This document shows, piece after piece, positions 14,298 through 15,830 of a stretch of 15,830 bases of DNA. The translations under genes and the position numbers were made by a program. Where the stretch lies: assembly GCA_044433325.1 (NCBI GenBank), contig JAWXTT010000037.1, positions 1 through 15,830 of the forward strand. The letters are read 5' to 3'. How positions within the stretch are numbered: the first letter of the stretch is position 1; every line of letters begins with the position of its first letter. This DNA is from HGM05232 sp044433325 (GTDB taxonomy: Bacteria; Bacteroidota; Bacteroidia; Bacteroidales; Muribaculaceae). Below the pieces are notes generated by a model. That model was not told the DNA's origin. It saw only the letters and a list, made by a program, of their open reading frames with translations, and did not search any database.

Positions 14298-14335
14298 AAT
14301 ATGATTATAGATTATTTAATTCTTTATAATAGCCA

Positions 14336-14343
14336 CAAATATA
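14336..14343 (-). promoter_or_regulatory. -7 box of the GH3 gene promoter
   Basis: TATATTTG on the minus strand matches TAnnTTTG, about 38 bases before the ATG at 14297. The nearest TTTG upstream is 23 bases away (14370-14367), slightly beyond normal spacing. Confidence 0.5.
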
Positions 14344-14419
14344 AGAACAATTCCCAAAAGAGCCCCCAAAAAGAGCCGAAAAAAAGAAAAAACAACCCTA
14401 TCAGCAAAAACTAACAACA

Positions 14420-14479
14420 TTATTAGTAATAACTTTGTTAGTTATAATATTGTTAGTTATAAAGTTATTAGTTATCTTT
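14420..14479 (+). repeat. four 15-bp tandem repeats over the ATPase promoter
   Basis: Units start at 14420, 14435, 14450 and 14465: TTATTAGTAATAACT, TTGTTAGTTATAATA, TTGTTAGTTATAAAG and TTATTAGTTATCTTT. The third unit supplies the -33 TTG and the fourth most of the -7 TATCTTTG. They may be operator sites or a slippage-prone tract. Confidence 0.7.
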
Positions 14480-14480
14480 G
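14450..14480 (+). promoter_or_regulatory. promoter of the ATPase gene
   Basis: TTG (14450-14452), a 20-base spacer and TATCTTTG (14473-14480) match the Bacteroidota promoter. The start site would be near 14487. This rules out the upstream in-frame start at 14435, which lies before the promoter. Confidence 0.7.
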
Positions 14481-14486
14481 CCTCAA

Positions 14487-14507
14487 ATGAAAAGCTTAAT
14501 GTTATGA
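14487..14507 (+). CDS. six-codon leader ORF coupled to the ATPase
   Basis: ATG at 14487 opens MKSLML and stops with TGA at 14505-14507. The stop overlaps the ATPase ATG (14504) as ATGA, the classical translational-coupling overlap. The ATG lies at the predicted transcription start, so it would be read as a leaderless mini-gene. It may be chance. Confidence 0.3.
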   Translation: MKSLML

Positions 14508-15634
14508 ATAAGAAACCATTTATATTTGGCATCGCCACATTCGGGGAAAACTTCACAGACCGAGTTAATGAAACAGCTCGTCTAAAGAATAATTTCATAT
14601 ATGGAATAAACTCAGTATTAATATCGCCCCGCCGCTGGGGGAAAACATCCTTAGTAAAGAAAGTATGCGATATTTCTAACTCAGAAAGGTTGAAAACAGT
14701 TTATATAGATATATTTTCTTGTCGCAATGAAAAGGAGTTTATAGATACATACGCCACAGCGATACTTAAACAGACCTCTACTAAATTTGATGAGTTTATA
14801 GATAGTGCTAAAAAATTTATTACAAATCTAACGCCAGTTTTTCATATTGGGACAGATCCAATGAATGACTATTCATTATCGTTGGAATGGAGAGGGAAAA
14901 GCACAAATATAGATGAAATACTTCAATTACCAGAAATGATTGCAATTAGTAAAGGGATAAAAATTGTGGTTTGTATAGATGAATTTCAACAAATAGCTGA
15001 ATTTAATGACTCAAAGACTTTCCAGAAAAAGTTACGCACCGTCTGGCAATTACAACAGAATGTTTCATATTGCATCTTTGGCAGTAAAAAACATCTTATG
15101 AATGAATTATTTGAAAAGCGTAGCTTGCCATTCTATAAATTTGGGGATTCAATATATCTACCTAAGATATCTACACCAGATTGGATAGCATACATATGTG
15201 AGAGGTTTAAGAGTACAGGGAAAGATATATCCACTACACTTGCTGGGCGTGTAGCATTGTCAGTCGAGAACCATTCATCATATGTACAACAACTAGCATG
15301 GTTATTGTGGATATATAGTGACTGTGAGGCAACGGAAGAGAACCTATCCGACGCATTTAAAGACTTGATAGACCAGAACTCATTACTTTTTGAGAAACAA
15401 ACCGAGAACCTATCCTCATATCAGATGAATTTTCTACGCGCCATTACAGATGGAGTAACTAGCGAATTTTCATCTCAAGAGATTATCCAGAGATACAAAC
15501 TAGGCACTTCAGCAAATGTCACAGTAATAAAAAAGGCACTATTAAAGAAAGAGCTAATTGATATCGAAAATAAACAAGTAACCATATCAGACCCCGTAAT
15601 GAAACTATGGCTAAAACAACGATACTTCAGGTAA
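14504..15634 (+). CDS. archaeal-type AAA/STAND ATPase, function unknown
   Basis: P-loop ATPase of 376 residues in the archaeal-ATPase group that is widespread in Bacteroidota. The P-loop is SPRRWGKTS (41-49) with Lys47 and Thr48, and Walker B is KIVVCIDEF (153-161) with Asp159 and Glu160. IFGSKKHLM (191-199) is the sensor-1-like strand. The C-terminus (~300-376) resembles a winged helix: SSQEIIQRYKLGTSANVTVI, then KKALLKKELID and the wing DPVMKLWLKQRYFR. There is no signal or membrane segment. The start at 14504 follows the predicted promoter; the frame is open upstream to 14435, but that part would be untranscribed. The role is unclear; relatives occur near mobile elements and defence genes, but nothing else here indicates that. 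It is divergent from the glycosidase and followed by repeat copy D 79 bp downstream. Confidence 0.88.
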   Translation: MNKKPFIFGIATFGENFTDRVNETARLKNNFIYGINSVLISPRRWGKTSLVKKVCDISNSERLKTVYIDIFSCRNEKEFIDTYATAILKQTSTKFDEFIDSAKKFITNLTPVFHIGTDPMNDYSLSLEWRGKSTNIDEILQLPEMIAISKGIKIVVCIDEFQQIAEFNDSKTFQKKLRTVWQLQQNVSYCIFGSKKHLMNELFEKRSLPFYKFGDSIYLPKISTPDWIAYICERFKSTGKDISTTLAGRVALSVENHSSYVQQLAWLLWIYSDCEATEENLSDAFKDLIDQNSLLFEKQTENLSSYQMNFLRAITDGVTSEFSSQEIIQRYKLGTSANVTVIKKALLKKELIDIENKQVTISDPVMKLWLKQRYFR

Positions 15635-15713
15635 GATATAGAGAAACTCAAATAGTTTAATACTTCGCACATATATTCATTATGGCCACATTGAAGATAG
15701 TAAAAATAATATA

Positions 15714-15830
15714 GGGGACTTCTAATAATTGGTTTTATTCGATTATTTATTTTGATGCTTTAGATTTGTATTTTTCAAAATGTGAGCGTAGCGGTGCCTA
15801 CGGTGCATTTTGTAAAATGCGAAGATGAAG
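15714..15830 (+). mobile_element. MITE-like element, copy D (cut by window end)
   Basis: 117 bases identical to the first 117 bases of the complete copy, starting GGGGACTTCT; the last ~44 bases of the element lie beyond the window. The left flank is AATAATATA, so it also landed in A/T-rich DNA. It is inverted relative to copy A at the other window end. Confidence 0.87.

Noticed and set aside
14401..14598. 65-aa minus-strand frame with ITNN repeats
   Set aside because: The apparent peptide repeats only reflect the 15-bp DNA repeats of the ATPase promoter.
1..15830. CRISPR array, tRNA or rRNA genes
   Set aside because: No regularly spaced repeats of suitable length and no tRNA or rRNA sequence was recognised on either strand by eye.

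Overview
The window looks like a piece of a low-GC member of the Bacteroidota, most likely Bacteroidales. The reasons are Bacteroidota-type promoters (TTTG, then 19-20 bases, then TAnnTTTG), A-rich ribosome-binding regions instead of clear Shine-Dalgarno sites, the tgt / LptF-LptG permease pair, a PdxA with the GDINGIGYE variant, and an inositol-lipid type gene cluster. No rRNA or tRNA genes, IS transposase or CRISPR array were seen.

Layout. 1-98: one arm of a short repeat element. 125-712: an unrecognised 195-aa protein (+). 820-3067: tgt followed by an LptF/LptG family permease (-). 3246-3299: a truncated repeat copy, followed by the promoter and gene of a ROK-family sugar kinase (+, to 4466). 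4536-4696: a complete 161-bp copy of the repeat. 4713-5486: a decayed PEGA-like lipoprotein gene (-). 5573-5690: a long RNA-like rod structure downstream of its own minus-strand promoter. 5971-11855: an inositol-linked block (-) consisting of pdxA, a nucleotidyltransferase, an ATP-grasp protein, a CDP-alcohol phosphatidyltransferase, a HAD protein and, after a 278-bp gap, inositol-3-phosphate synthase. 11916-12953: rlmN (-). 13161-14297: a family 3 glycosidase lipoprotein (-). 14504-15634: an archaeal-type ATPase (+). 15714-15830: another repeat copy, cut by the window end.

How the genes fit together. The middle block probably makes inositol-containing lipid headgroups. The synthase turns glucose-6-phosphate into inositol-3-phosphate, the CDP-alcohol phosphatidyltransferase attaches it to lipid, and the HAD protein is the obvious candidate phosphatase. 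The nucleotidyltransferase and the ATP-grasp protein are tightly coupled to these genes, but their substrates are unknown. The ATP-grasp protein ends in a DFNDFP motif that recalls inositol phosphate kinases, which makes it the most interesting unknown here. The other genes are housekeeping: tRNA queuosine (tgt), rRNA/tRNA methylation (rlmN), pyridoxal phosphate (pdxA), LPS export (permease), sugar phosphorylation (ROK) and cell-wall amino-sugar turnover (GH3).

The strongest non-coding observation is the repeat family. The full copy is 161 bp, has GGGGACTTCT terminal inverted repeats and is flanked by a TTAT direct repeat, as expected of a recently active MITE. Both window ends lie inside copies of it in opposite orientation, so the window may be a whole contig broken at the repeat.
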